21,007 bases of DNA, from assembly GCA_025331125.1 (NCBI GenBank), contig JAOALB010000307.1:1-21007 (forward strand). The letters are read 5' to 3'. The first letter of the stretch is position 1. Every line of letters begins with the position of its first letter. This document shows, piece after piece, positions 11,134-20,514 of the stretch. This DNA is from Mycogone perniciosa. Its lineage: Eukaryota > Ascomycota > Sordariomycetes > Hypocreales > Hypocreaceae. A program made the position numbers and the translations under genes. The notes under the pieces were generated by a model, which saw only the letters and a program-made list of their open reading frames with translations, did no database searches and was not told where the DNA came from.

Positions 11134-11562
11134 TTACTGGGTGCTCATCACCCCATCGACCTCGACGGTCTTGACGTCCTTGTGAGAGTCAAGTGTCGTC
11201 ACAGTACCTTCGGCGTAATGAACACTATTTAAGGGAGACGTCATTTATTAGCTTGGGTCGACTCAGTAGGTATATGTGCGTATGCATCGGCGGTGAGCTT
11301 ACGAGAAGCCCTTGATCAGGGTGTATTCGTGTTCAATCTTGCCGCCCTGGTCGGTAGCGTGTTTTTTGGCGCTGGTATGATCAAACATCTCCAGTCAGTC
11401 AAATAATGGTCGTGTGCGCTACGGGTCAAGGGGATAATAGGCTAAACATACGCGGCGACCTGCTCGGGGGTGGCATCGTCGTTGCATGTAACCTGTGCAA
11501 GATAGGTCAGTGATTAACTACAGGTGGTTAGGAAGGGCGCATCTTACAATGTAGGTAGGCAT
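11134..11562 (-). CDS. Peptidase inhibitor I9 family protein (yeast Pbi2-like)
   Basis: The family comprises small cytosolic or vacuolar inhibitors of subtilisin-like proteases, related to yeast Pbi2 (proteinase B inhibitor) and to subtilase propeptides. On the minus strand I infer four exons: 11562-11548, 11492-11452, 11371-11303 and 11224-11134. They total 216 nt, or 71 aa. The first exon encodes only MPTYI. The joined protein begins MPTYIVTCNDDATPEQVA, continues AKKHATDQGGKIEHEYTL and IKGFSVHYAEGTV, and ends VKTVEVDGVMSTQ. That matches the I9 pattern of a YIV strand, a helix, the GGKI/Y..IKGFS core and a closing V..VE.DG. All introns are GT..AG with phases that keep the frame. Because no exon exceeds 91 nt, the gene is invisible to a simple open-frame search. 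There is no signal peptide. Target protease unknown; a subtilisin-type vacuolar protease is the family expectation. Confidence 0.9.
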
Positions 11563-11993
11563 TCTGAAAGCGGTCGATGTTGTAAATCGGTGGAGTTGGT
11601 GAGGTGGGTGATGTTGATGAAGAGGTGTTGAAGGAAGTTCAAGGAAGCGGCAGGCTTTAATAGTAGTTGTCAACCGGGAGCGCCAAAGCCCGATCAGCCA
11701 CACTTTGTTACATAACTTCATACGTGCCTTACGTAGCCAAGGAGGGAGGCTGCGTGGCATCGGGCATTGGGCATCTACATACGAATAGGGACCGCGAATG
11801 CACGACTTTGCGAATGCAGCGGTACGGGGTACGCGTCGTCTTGATGTCAAGAGCCTACCTAGACAGCTGCCACTTTCGTAATACCGTTGGCTTGCGACTA
11901 TCGTAGCGCCTGATATCGTGGCTTGACCAAGTTACACAAGTCCGGCGATGACGCAATAATTCAACCATACACTGACTGAATGAAGGGTCTATG

Positions 11994-12007
11994 TACTTCG
12001 TACTTCG
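11994..12007. repeat. TACTTCG x2 heptad array
   Basis: Two exact TACTTCG units lie head to tail and are followed by TAA. They sit in the gene-poor region upstream of the I9 gene. Confidence 0.7.
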
Positions 12008-12874
12008 TAATGTGTTCTGTGTCATGAATGGAATGGTGATGCCATAGGTCCATTTAGTTAGGTACTGTTCTGTTACAGCATGTACTACAGCTTCACATGT
12101 TTTCTTTGGTTTACATGGTAATATCAACAAGGCAAAAATGGTAGTAGTATGTACGGAGTAAAAGAAATACAATACCTACCTATCAACCATGAAAAAAGCC
12201 CAACTTTACCCCGTAGTTTTCGCATAAAAAAACAAAACCAAAGATGATTGTAACTTTTGTTATCCACATTCATGTTGATGCCCAGGCTGCTTCCTAAGCC
12301 TAGGCGGCATCTACCCTGTATCTAGGATGCAAAGAGAAAGTAAATGATTACATCATCAATCCAGTGGGGCAAGCATCTGACGCTGCAGATTGTCAAACAA
12401 CACCATCCACCTCCGCAGTATTTCTCAGTATCTACTGTGTACGATGGTCGAGGATCTTGGTCAATGTTCTTAGAAAAGCCCCAGCTCTAACGTGAGCAAA
12501 CGTTTCCGGTAGACGTGAAATACACAATATTATGAGGTCAGGAACAGACACCCTTCGAGTCCAGGGAAGGCATGCATAGGAGGTCTTATGCAGGGAAGCC
12601 TTTCTACAGAAACGAGCAAGGAAATGTTGAATGTTTCAAGAACTACTCGTACATATGAATTGAAGCACAGAAACACAAACGCGGGTGCTGTGGATCGAGA
12701 ATGAAGCAGCACCACTCGTACAACGAATGATTGAATAAATGAATAAATGAAGCTCGGGACGAACAACTTGGCAATGCAATGATGATGTTAAGCCCCTGCG
12801 TGCCGGGACCGGGGAATCCCCATTTGGCAGAGATGGCGTTAGTGCAAAAACAACACTGGTGCCTGTTTGTTGTT

Positions 12875-12905
12875 GGAGGGAGAGAGAGAGAGAGGAGACA
12901 GAGAG
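12875..12905. repeat. GA-rich microsatellite
   Basis: A purine-only run of GGAGGG and (AG)n with small interruptions. It is simple-sequence DNA with no associated gene. Confidence 0.8.
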
Positions 12906-12959
12906 TGTGGATTCACGATTCGTGGCTGCAAACAAATTGACAAACCGATGACTTCCTGT

Positions 12960-12977
12960 TCGGCAGGCTCGGCAGGC
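12960..12977. repeat. 9-bp tandem duplication
   Basis: TCGGCAGGC occurs twice in direct succession. It is a short non-coding duplication without known function. Confidence 0.75.
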
Positions 12978-13077
12978 TGAATTGGCTTTTCGGAGGTGCG
13001 GGACAAGTCAAGTCCAGTCCTTTGATACGTATCCGACTTATTCGTGTTCGTATTCGAGATCGCAGTGAAACGGTGAA

Positions 13078-13089
13078 AGCCAATTGGCT
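13078..13089. promoter_or_regulatory. Palindromic double CCAAT site
   Basis: AGCCAATTGGCT is a perfect 12-bp palindrome that presents CCAAT on both strands, a possible target for the fungal CCAAT-binding complex (HapB/C/E). It lies 1.2 kb from the nearest start codon, so a promoter role is doubtful. Confidence 0.25.
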
Positions 13090-13120
13090 GGCGCATCTGG
13101 TCAACCATCCCGCCCTGATT

Positions 13121-13138
13121 GCAGTGACTGCAGTGACT
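13121..13138. repeat. 9-bp tandem duplication next to an E-box
   Basis: GCAGTGACT occurs twice head to tail, followed by GCACACGTGC, which contains CACGTG at 13142-13147. Function unknown. Confidence 0.7.
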
Positions 13139-13341
13139 GCACACGTGCTGCAAGGGATGCATGCATTCATTGGATTATTGGGAGAGGAACGGGAGCCGAT
13201 ATACAATAATAGGCCGGGTGAATCACCGAACCAATTGCTGAGAGCATATCTCTACAACTGGCATTAGGATACGATCATGTTTACAGCTTCAAACGATTAA
13301 CTGATGACATAATTCAGCTGTCAACAGTACTCGTACTCATG

Positions 13342-13358
13342 GTAGTAATTATTACTAC
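13342..13358. repeat. Inverted repeat GTAGTAAT-T-ATTACTAC
   Basis: Two 8-bp arms are perfectly complementary around a single central T. It belongs to the same AGT/ACT-rich class as the palindromes at 784-795 and 1723-1732. Confidence 0.6.
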
Positions 13359-13965
13359 TACTCTGTACCTGGTAACTACTGCAAACTGGATGATCTGTCA
13401 CGCAGAATGCACATCTCCGTACTCGGGTATTTGCCGTCAAGTGGGATACGGAATAATACATACGAATACTACTAGTACGATGCTAGTACTCCGTAGTAGT
13501 CCTCCTACCAGGTCAGGTACATAAAATTTCAAGAAGCAAAAAGTGGGCTGTTTTTCTACACCGGAGCCAAGCCTAACCGACCGGGAGCGGTGCCACCGCC
13601 GCTAAGGGAAAAAAAAGAGCCATCAGTGAATGAATGGTGGTGTTGCTTATCGACGAAAAAAACAACAACAATAATAGAGGGAGAAACGAGGAAAAACAGA
13701 AGAGCAATGGAACTTCTACAGGCTGTTAGAGCTCCATTAATAAGCAAGAATGTTCTCTTTTGACAGATCCAATACTCGTAAATGCGTTATCGCACCCCGG
13801 CTGTTATCACAGCCAAAACAAATTAAGTCAGGGGACCACAACGCAATTATCCAAAGGAAATTGGCTGCATCCTCGGAGCACGGAGCACGGCGTCCAAATT
13901 ATTATGGGCCCGCCGCATCTTCTTGGGAAAGCTCCAGGGCTCTCTGGCTAGATGAACTCGCCCGA

Positions 13966-13975
13966 GTCACCTCAC
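13966..13975 (+). promoter_or_regulatory. Possible SREBP-type element upstream of erg5
   Basis: GTCACCTCAC differs at one position from the sterol regulatory element ATCACCCCAC in its fungal relaxed form. It lies about 350 bp upstream of the erg5 ATG. Ergosterol genes are known SREBP (SrbA) targets in filamentous fungi, so a site is plausible. A 10-bp near-match by chance is also quite possible. Confidence 0.25.
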
Positions 13976-14325
13976 AGGCCTGTCAGTGAATTAGTAACCG
14001 ACAGTCTAGTTGTTCTCCTAGACGCTGAGCCGGAGGTACTAAACCCCAGATAGCCCTGGGTCCCTGCCCCTACAACACCTTTTTTGTTGTCTTTCTCCTT
14101 TCTACATTCCCCCATCAGACAGTCGCCTCGCTTCCCCCCGTCGATTCTTTCTTCTCCCGATAGCCTCCACGTTGTCTGGGACCAACGGGGTCAGGTTCTG
14201 CGCTCGAGTACGTTTGCGCTCTCTGGCCAACGCTGCGATCGCGATCACCATCGCCGTCTTGACGCCAGCTCCGAGGCCGACTCCAAGCTGCTGGAGGCCC
14301 TCCTCGGTGTTCGAACTCATCCACC

Positions 14326-16213
14326 ATGGACGCCCTCAGTGTCAATGCCTCTTCCTCAGTCCTCACCTCCGTCCTCGCCAGCTCCAAATATGTCGGCGCG
14401 AACATTCCTCCCCAGCTCGACTATGTCGTCGAGGTAATCAGTGCCGCAGGCCTGTGGACTTGGCTCTTCACTATTCTCGCTCTGTGTGTCGTCTATGACC
14501 AGCGTATGTTGTCTTGCCGCTTGACAATGGAGTCCATTAACTAACGGACCGACTCGGTGCCTAACAGTCAGCTATATCCACAGCAAGGGCAGCATTGTCG
14601 GCCCAGTCATGAAGACGCCCTTCATTGGACCTTTCCTGCAATCCATGGACCCCAAGTTTGAGGAGTACTATGCCAAATGGATCAGCGGTCCTCTTAGCTG
14701 CGTCTCCGTCTTCCACAAGTAACTATCTGCCCTCCCTGTACACTCGGACGTGTCCGCTAGATGGTCGGCGGTTGGGAATTGTTGTACTGACCAGTCCTCT
14801 TCCCAGGTTTGTTGTCATCGCATCGACCCGCGACATGGCCCGCAAGGTTCTCAACTCCCCCTCGTACGTCAAGCCATGCGTCGTCGACGTCGCTCATAAG
14901 CTCCTCGGTGAAGACAACTGGGTCTTCCTCGACGGCAAGGCCCATGTGGACTTCCGAAAGGGCCTCAACGGCCTCTTCACACGCAAGGCCCTCGAGCGTT
15001 ATCTGCCTGGTCAAGAGGAGGTGTACAAGAAGTACTTCCAGAGGTTCCTCGACATTACCAAGGAGAATGGCGACAAGCCCATTCCTTTCATGCCCGAATT
15101 CCGCGAGCTCATGTGCGCTGTCTCCTGCCGCACTTTCGTCGGTCACTACATGTCCGACGAAGCCGTTAAGAAGATTGCCGACGACTACTACCTCATCACC
15201 GCTGCTCTCGAGCTCGTCAACTTCCCTATCATCCTGCCCTACACCAAGACTTGGTATGGCAAGAAGGCCGCTGACATGGTGCTTGCTGAGTTCGCCAAGT
15301 GTGCTGCCAAGAGCAAGGTCCGCATGGCCGCCGGTGGAGACATCACCTGCATTATGGATGGTTGGATTCTGCAAATGATCAACTCTGAGCGCTGGCGCGA
15401 GGCCGAAGAGAAAGGCTTGTCCACCGAAGGCATGGAGAAGCCGTCTCCCATGCTGCGCATGTTCAGGGACTATGAGATTTCCCAAACCATCTTCACTTTC
15501 CTTTTCGCTTCCCAGGATGCGACGAGCAGTGCCGCCACTTGGCTCTTCCAAATTGCTGCCCAGCGACCTGATGTCCTCGACCGCGTCCGTGAGGAGAACC
15601 TCCAGGTTCGCAACGGCGATCCCGATGCGGAGCTCACCATGGATCAACTCGAGTCTCTAACCTACACTCGTGCTGTTGTTCGCGAGCTTCTGCGATACCG
15701 CCCTCCTGTGCTGATGGTTCCCTACTTGGTGAAGAAGGCGTTCCCCATTACCGATACCTATACTGTTCCCAAAGGTAAGATACATGCGTTCTGAGACGTG
15801 GTTGTCGAGTTGCTAATGGCCTGTGCAGGCTCCATGTTGATTCCCACGACATATCTGGCTCTTCACGACCCAGATGTCTATGAGAACCCCGATCATTTCG
15901 ACCCTGAGCGTTATTACTCTGGCGATGCGGAAGTCAAGGGAGCCAAGAACTACCTGGTGTTTGGATGTGGTCCTCATTACTGCCTGGGCCAGGTCTATGC
16001 CCAGCTGAACCTTGCTCTGATGCTTGGAAAGGCATCTGTTCAGTTGAATTGGACTCACCATGCCACCGCTCTATCTGAAGAGATTAAAGTGTTTGCCACC
16101 ATTTTCCCCAAGGTAAGACCCAGAGCGCACCCTGCTTTTCCATTAACAAGCATTCGAAGCTGACTTTGAACAAGGATGACTGTCCTCTCACTTTTGAGAA
16201 GAGGGAATACTGA
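14326..16213 (+). CDS. erg5: Sterol C-22 desaturase, cytochrome P450 family 61 (Erg5)
   Basis: This ER membrane P450 introduces the C22-C23 double bond of the sterol side chain late in ergosterol synthesis. The exons are 14326-14503, 14568-14718, 14807-15774, 15829-16112 and 16175-16213, giving about 539 aa, normal for CYP61. The start has a strong context (CCACCATGG). One N-terminal membrane segment lies around residues 33-58. The I-helix reads FASQDATSSA (~343-352), the CYP61 variant of the oxygen-binding motif. The K-helix ExxR is ELLR (403-406). The haem loop is FGCGPHYCLG (477-486) with C484 as the iron ligand. The last intron ends in AAG rather than YAG. The chosen acceptor at 16174 follows a CTGAC branch point and gives the tail DDCPLTFEKREY. 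The acceptor at 16159 would add five residues in frame. It is followed on the same strand by the rhodanese gene. Confidence 0.96.
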
Positions 16214-16984
16214 GGAGGCAGTATAGAAAGTAAAAAAAACGGTGGAGGTTGCGGCTGACAAGACGCTAGCCGGGACTGTTGGATGTCGGCATCCAATGAG
16301 TGCGTGGCTCGTCTTTGAGACGAGTCAGAAGCCTGGACACATGTGAGACCACCTCGCAGGCTGTCTGTCTGTTGCTGGCAAGCTCGTGCAAACTGCTGGA
16401 GCGCATCAGACTAGAATGATGACGAATTCAGGATAGACACGCTGGCTCTGTTGGGGACATGACGATCTCACGGTCAGACGGATGAACATTCAAAGAATAT
16501 ATATGTAATCTTAATACCCCTTTATCGATGTATATAGTTTTCGGTCAGCTGCAGCGGCCTATGTCACCGCTGTACATGATGAACTGGGCGGAGTTGGTCA
16601 AATTAGGTAGACGAGCTAGTCGAATTCTTGATGTTTAATAAGATGGTTCTTCGTGCTGTGATTGATGTTACCAGATTACGCGATGATGTCTCTGAAATGA
16701 CGGCAAAGTGCAGAATATTGAGAAGATGAATGTGTTGACAGGAAGTTGGTTGTAAGCTTGTAGTTGGCAGAGGAGACTTGACTTGGGCGGGATGTATATG
16801 ACAGGCATGACGTCGCGGGGCGATTTCGGATCCGAGCTGCTTGAACAGTAAGCTGCTTGGAACCTCTTAAATCAACCTCAACCTCAACCAACCAACCGTC
16901 TAGCCGCCCCCAAGAAGACAACGACTTCGTTCGTACCAGAATTGCGATCTAGGGCTTTATAAAATAACATACGAATTACATCCG
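16214..16984. other. Intergenic region between erg5 and the rhodanese gene
   Basis: 771 bp between two same-strand genes, holding the erg5 3' UTR and the rhodanese promoter. I see no coding sequence. A short CAACCT/CAACC direct repeat (16873-16897) lies about 100 bp upstream of the rhodanese ATG. Confidence 0.55.
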
Positions 16985-17676
16985 ATGGCTACTCGACAGG
17001 CGAGCCAACAGCTCTTGCTGCGGCGCATTTCTGGGCGCATCGCAGTCCCATCAATCCGCACTCCCGCTTCGAGACGATTATGCACAGCGGCGGCGATTCC
17101 AACACTTGGAACGTCGGCGACTGCTTCATTGCGGCCGTTGGTGACGGTTTCGCCATCGAGGTGGAGGAGCGGCAATGGCGTGCGGTGGTACTCTGCCTCG
17201 AACGACATCCAGGTGCCTGGTGGTCGCATCTGGACCTTTGACGAGATTAAGAATTTGGTTGAGTCGAAGAAGAAGCCGGAGGAGAAAGTGGTCATTGTGG
17301 GTATGTCGCTGCGCCAAAACCCACTCCCAATGATTCCTCATACGTTGTTGGCACAGCTGCTCACTCATGTATACTGTCCGTCACAGACGTCCGCGAACCC
17401 CACGAGCTCCTCGGCACGGGCAAGATCCCTGGCGCCATCAATATCCCCATCACTTCTGCTGTGCAGAGCTTCCACATCTCTGATGCTGATTTTGAAGATA
17501 TGTACGGCTTTGCCCGACCGCCCAAAGATACTACTCTGCTGTTCTACTGTAAAGCGGGCGTGCGTGCGAAGGGGGCAGCTGGGCTGGCGCAGCATGCTGG
17601 GTGGACTAGCGTCGGAGAGTATCCGGGAAGCTGGCTGGACTGGGACGCGCAAAAGGGGCCAGTTGAAAAGGTCTAA
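16985..17676 (+). CDS. Mitochondrial single-domain rhodanese (thiosulfate sulfurtransferase)
   Basis: The protein is predicted to move a sulfane sulfur atom through an active-site cysteine persulfide. The exons are 16985-17300 and 17387-17676, joined through an 86-bp intron, giving about 201 aa. The first ~75 residues are rich in Arg, Ser and Ala with almost no acidic residues (MATRQASQQLLLRRISGR), typical of a mitochondrial presequence. One rhodanese domain follows: WTFDEIKNLV, then VVIVDVREPHELLGTGKIPG across the splice junction, INIP, and the active-site loop CKAGVR with Cys160 and Arg165, so the catalytic residues are intact. It ends GEYPGSWLDWDAQKGPVEKV. The architecture fits yeast Rdl1/Rdl2-type proteins. 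The physiological substrate is unknown. The gene is convergent with the Yip1-family gene, 233 bp between stops. Confidence 0.93.
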
Positions 17677-17778
17677 CAGGACAAGAAGGGAGGCAGAAGG
17701 GCTAGCAGTAATATTGAAAGCAAAAAAGCCGTCATTCATATTGCTACGTAAACGAGACGTGTGCTCTATCGGGTACAT

Positions 17779-17784
17779 AATAAA
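17779..17784 (+). terminator. Candidate polyadenylation signal of the rhodanese gene
   Basis: AATAAA occurs about 103 bp after the rhodanese stop codon on the coding strand, inside the short gap to the convergent Yip1-family gene. The position is reasonable, but fungal poly(A) signals are loose, so this is only a candidate. Confidence 0.35.
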
Positions 17785-17909
17785 TACAAATACAATCTCC
17801 CTAGGAGGTCTCTCCTCTTGGCCTTCTCTTGGAAAGTCGCCTTGGGTCATGGCAAGACCATGATAATCGAACTTCCTTTCCCATTCGACACAAGCGCGCC
17901 ACCAGGTCA

Positions 17910-18979
17910 TCACTCCTGCTTATCAGGACCACCCTGCCCTGGGGGGCTCGCAACGGGACTTCCATGAGCGAAGAACAAGATCTTGATGGCCAGGGAGAGG
18001 CCAGCATGCAGCGCGATGACAATGACCAGCAGCACCTTGCTGGCCTGGCGGTCGGTGGCACTCAACACGGGGTATAGGTTTCGCAGCAGGAACGCCACGG
18101 ACATGCCGAAGCCGACTCCGACGAAGACCCAGTTGAGAATGGAGATGGGTGACCAGCTGATCAAGGCCACGGGTATCCAAATCAAGTTTGAGTAGCCGTA
18201 TAGAGCCCAGCATTCAAGGAGGTTGGCCGATTCGCTGCCAAAATATCGCAGAGCAAGGAACAAGACCACGGGGATGACCGCGGTGTATCCGTAAATCAAA
18301 CCGGCGGCGCCTAGAAAATCAGATACTATCAGTTGTCCGCTCTTGAACAGTGACGTAGCAGGTTGGTTGGTAATGAGGGAAGAACACGGTTGAATAGAGA
18401 ATGACGTGATGGCAAGGAAATAGAGGGAGGGCAAAACACATACCACTCAACAGCTTAAAATCATACGCAAAAGGCGTGTTTCCTGTCGATGAAAGATACT
18501 GGCTGATGGTTCCACCAAGGAATAGGATCAAAATCACAGTCGTGGCGATCCAGAACGGCCCATACAAATCAGGATTCCCCTCTAGAACATCCAAGAAGTT
18601 TGCGCGAGGGAAGAGCGTCGCCCAGCAGCGCGACAAAACGGCTGACGTGTCGACATCGAAGAACTGCGCGTAGAATGACATGCTCCAAAGGAAACGCTTC
18701 GATGACGACGAGGACGAAGCTGTCACGGGCGGTGGGAGTCCCGCGGATGGCGCCTTGCGCCCTCTGGATGAAGTCTCATTGAAGTTGGAGGGGTGGAACT
18801 CGAGATCCTCTTGAAGATCGGTGTGTCCGAGGTCGCCCTGGGAGACAGATTAGGAGTTAGCAAAAAGTGCCAGGCAAGTTAAGTGTAAAAAGCCATCCGC
18901 AAGCTTGTGGTGTGATGCTTCTTCTCGGACGTACCTCATCATCCACATCCACCACGGCGTCGTATCCCGAGCGAGACAT
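17910..18979 (-). CDS. Yip1-domain Golgi membrane protein (YIPF1/2-like)
   Basis: Proteins of this family sit in Golgi and vesicle membranes and interact with Rab GTPases in vesicle transport. On the minus strand the exons are 18979-18935, 18837-18444 and 18310-17910, giving about 279 aa. The first exon codes only MSRSGYDAVVDVDDE. The introns are 97 and 133 bp and keep the frame. A polar cytosolic N-terminal part of about 100 residues is followed by the family signature DLYGPFWI (105-112). Five membrane segments follow, near 106-128, 149-170, 180-198, 203-225 and 235-257. The motif GYxxVIPVVLF in the second segment also fits. The tail is short and hydrophilic (GSPVASPPGQGGPDKQE). Assignment to the YIPF1/YIPF2 (yeast Yip5) branch is inferred from general resemblance; membership of the Yip1 family is much safer. 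Confidence 0.9.
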
Positions 18980-19116
18980 TTTTGCTCTGGGTTGACTATT
19001 CGTAGGATCTTCTTGAAGGATGTGCCGCTATATCATCGGCCGGGCTGCTGGAGAATTGCTGCAATGAATGCTCAAATCGCAATGTCTGGAAGCTCCATAT
19101 CTCGGAACGTCCCCGT

Positions 19117-19147
19117 AAGCTGTACGTACGTCAGCTGGGGACAGCTT
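19117..19147. repeat. Inverted repeat upstream of the Yip1-family gene
   Basis: AAGCTGT (19117-19123) and ACAGCTT (19141-19147) are perfect complements around a 17-base spacer containing ACGTACGT. They lie about 140-170 bp upstream of the Yip1-family ATG. The pair could be a dyad binding site or chance. Confidence 0.4.
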
Positions 19148-19217
19148 GCTGGCTCGACACGTACGAAATCACATCACGTGCCTGCCATTATGTCATCGCA
19201 CATACGAAGTAGTAGTA

Positions 19218-19238
19218 CGGAATACGGAGTACGGAGTA
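19218..19238. repeat. CGGAGTA heptad array, three units, between two CACGTG sites
   Basis: The units read CGGAATA, CGGAGTA and CGGAGTA, the reverse orientation of TACTYCG. ATCACGTG sites lie 38 bp to the left and 20 bp to the right. Confidence 0.75.
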
Positions 19239-19319
19239 CAAAGAACTATTATTGCGAGATCACGTGCTCCATTTATACTTGAACGACGAGTGGCTCTCCG
19301 CGAATCGCCCAAGACTACT

Positions 19320-19333
19320 GCATGCATGCATGC
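19320..19333. repeat. GCATGC alternating purine-pyrimidine palindrome
   Basis: GCATGCATGCATGC is a perfect 14-bp palindrome of alternating purines and pyrimidines, a sequence type prone to Z-DNA or cruciform structure. No function assigned. Confidence 0.6.
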
Positions 19334-19744
19334 TAGAGCGTCCTGTGCCTAATTGGTAAATCATGGTTGCAGACATAACTTCTTAAGCAATTCATTTGAC
19401 CTCATAGCCCTAGTTATGTCGCGATATCAGTGACATGATTCTTCTAGGTCGGCGTTCCGTCGTGTTTATGTCTCCAGACGTTCCTCTCCAATTCCAAGCG
19501 GGATGTACGCTTGTCCAAGTTCCCAGTAATCGGGGGCATTTCGATGTGCCTGGCGTCTTGGTGTGAACAAATGAACTATCCCATAGCAGAGAAGCACATC
19601 GAAAACGTCATCAGGCATCATCTAGATGTATTGCCTTTGCAAAGATGCTAGTTTAGAAACAAAGCCAGAATAAACCAGGAAGCACCTCTGTCCTTGCCAC
19701 CCCATAATGCCAGAAACCAGACGCCACATCCATGGTGAAATGAT

Positions 19745-20395
<651 letters not shown>

Positions 20396-20486
20396 CTTGA
20401 CTGATTTTTGTGATGCTTGACGATGTGAAGATTCAATGGCCGGTTCTGCGCGCAAGTTTGGTGGGGCAGGAGTTGAAATCGAAGAA

Positions 20487-20493
20487 AACCCTA
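20487..20493 (+). promoter_or_regulatory. AACCCTA box (Tbf1-like) in the ubiquitin-L40 promoter
   Basis: AACCCTA resembles the telomere-like box bound by Tbf1, which drives ribosomal protein genes in several ascomycetes outside the Saccharomyces group. It lies about 92-98 bp upstream of the first base of the start codon and 15 bp from a CACGTG site. It is identified by motif only. Confidence 0.45.
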
Positions 20494-20508
20494 GGTCAGG
20501 AGCCGAGA

Positions 20509-20514
20509 CACGTG
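20509..20514. promoter_or_regulatory. CACGTG (Cbf1-type) site in the ubiquitin-L40 promoter
   Basis: CACGTG followed by AC (GTCACGTG on the gene strand) is a consensus Cbf1/bHLH site. It lies about 115 bp upstream of the start and next to the AACCCTA box. In Candida albicans Tbf1 and Cbf1 act together at ribosomal protein genes, so the pairing is suggestive. Confidence 0.4.

Larger units (their letters stand above)
11563..14325. other. 2.7-kb gene-poor region upstream of erg5
   Basis: This is the longest internal interval without a gene I can support. Short frames on both strands are low in complexity or have no family resemblance. It holds heptad units (11994-12007, 12154-12160, 13487-13493), a GA-rich microsatellite (12875-12905), two 9-bp tandem duplications (12960-12977, 13121-13138), a CCAAT palindrome (13078-13089) and inverted AGT motifs (13342-13358, about 13467-13500). 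The right end is the erg5 promoter and CT-rich leader (about 14080-14325). A non-coding RNA or a lineage-specific gene with many small exons cannot be excluded. Confidence 0.5.
18980..19744. other. Promoter region of the Yip1-family gene and 3' region of the ubiquitin-L40 gene
   Basis: 765 bp between two minus-strand genes without coding sequence. It contains a 7-bp inverted repeat (19117-19147), two ATCACGTG sites (19173-19180 and 19259-19266) that flank a heptad array (19218-19238), and a GCATGC-type alternating tract (19320-19333). The part near 19600-19744 should be the 3' UTR of the ubiquitin-L40 gene. Confidence 0.5.

Noticed and set aside
12530..13267. Minus- and plus-strand frames of 78-107 codons
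   Set aside because: They run through GA-rich simple sequence and duplications, and have Ser/Phe-rich low-complexity translations.
14300..14325. GTTCGAACTC, resembling a tRNA T-loop
   Set aside because: No matching acceptor stem, anticodon arm or D-arm around it; it is part of the erg5 leader.
14757..15647. 296-codon open frame antisense to erg5
   Set aside because: It lies wholly opposite the CYP61 exon and its composition mirrors the codon bias of that exon. No family features.
17365..17913. 182-codon minus-strand frame between the rhodanese and Yip1-family genes
   Set aside because: It is mostly antisense to the rhodanese exon 2, and the rest is 3' UTR.
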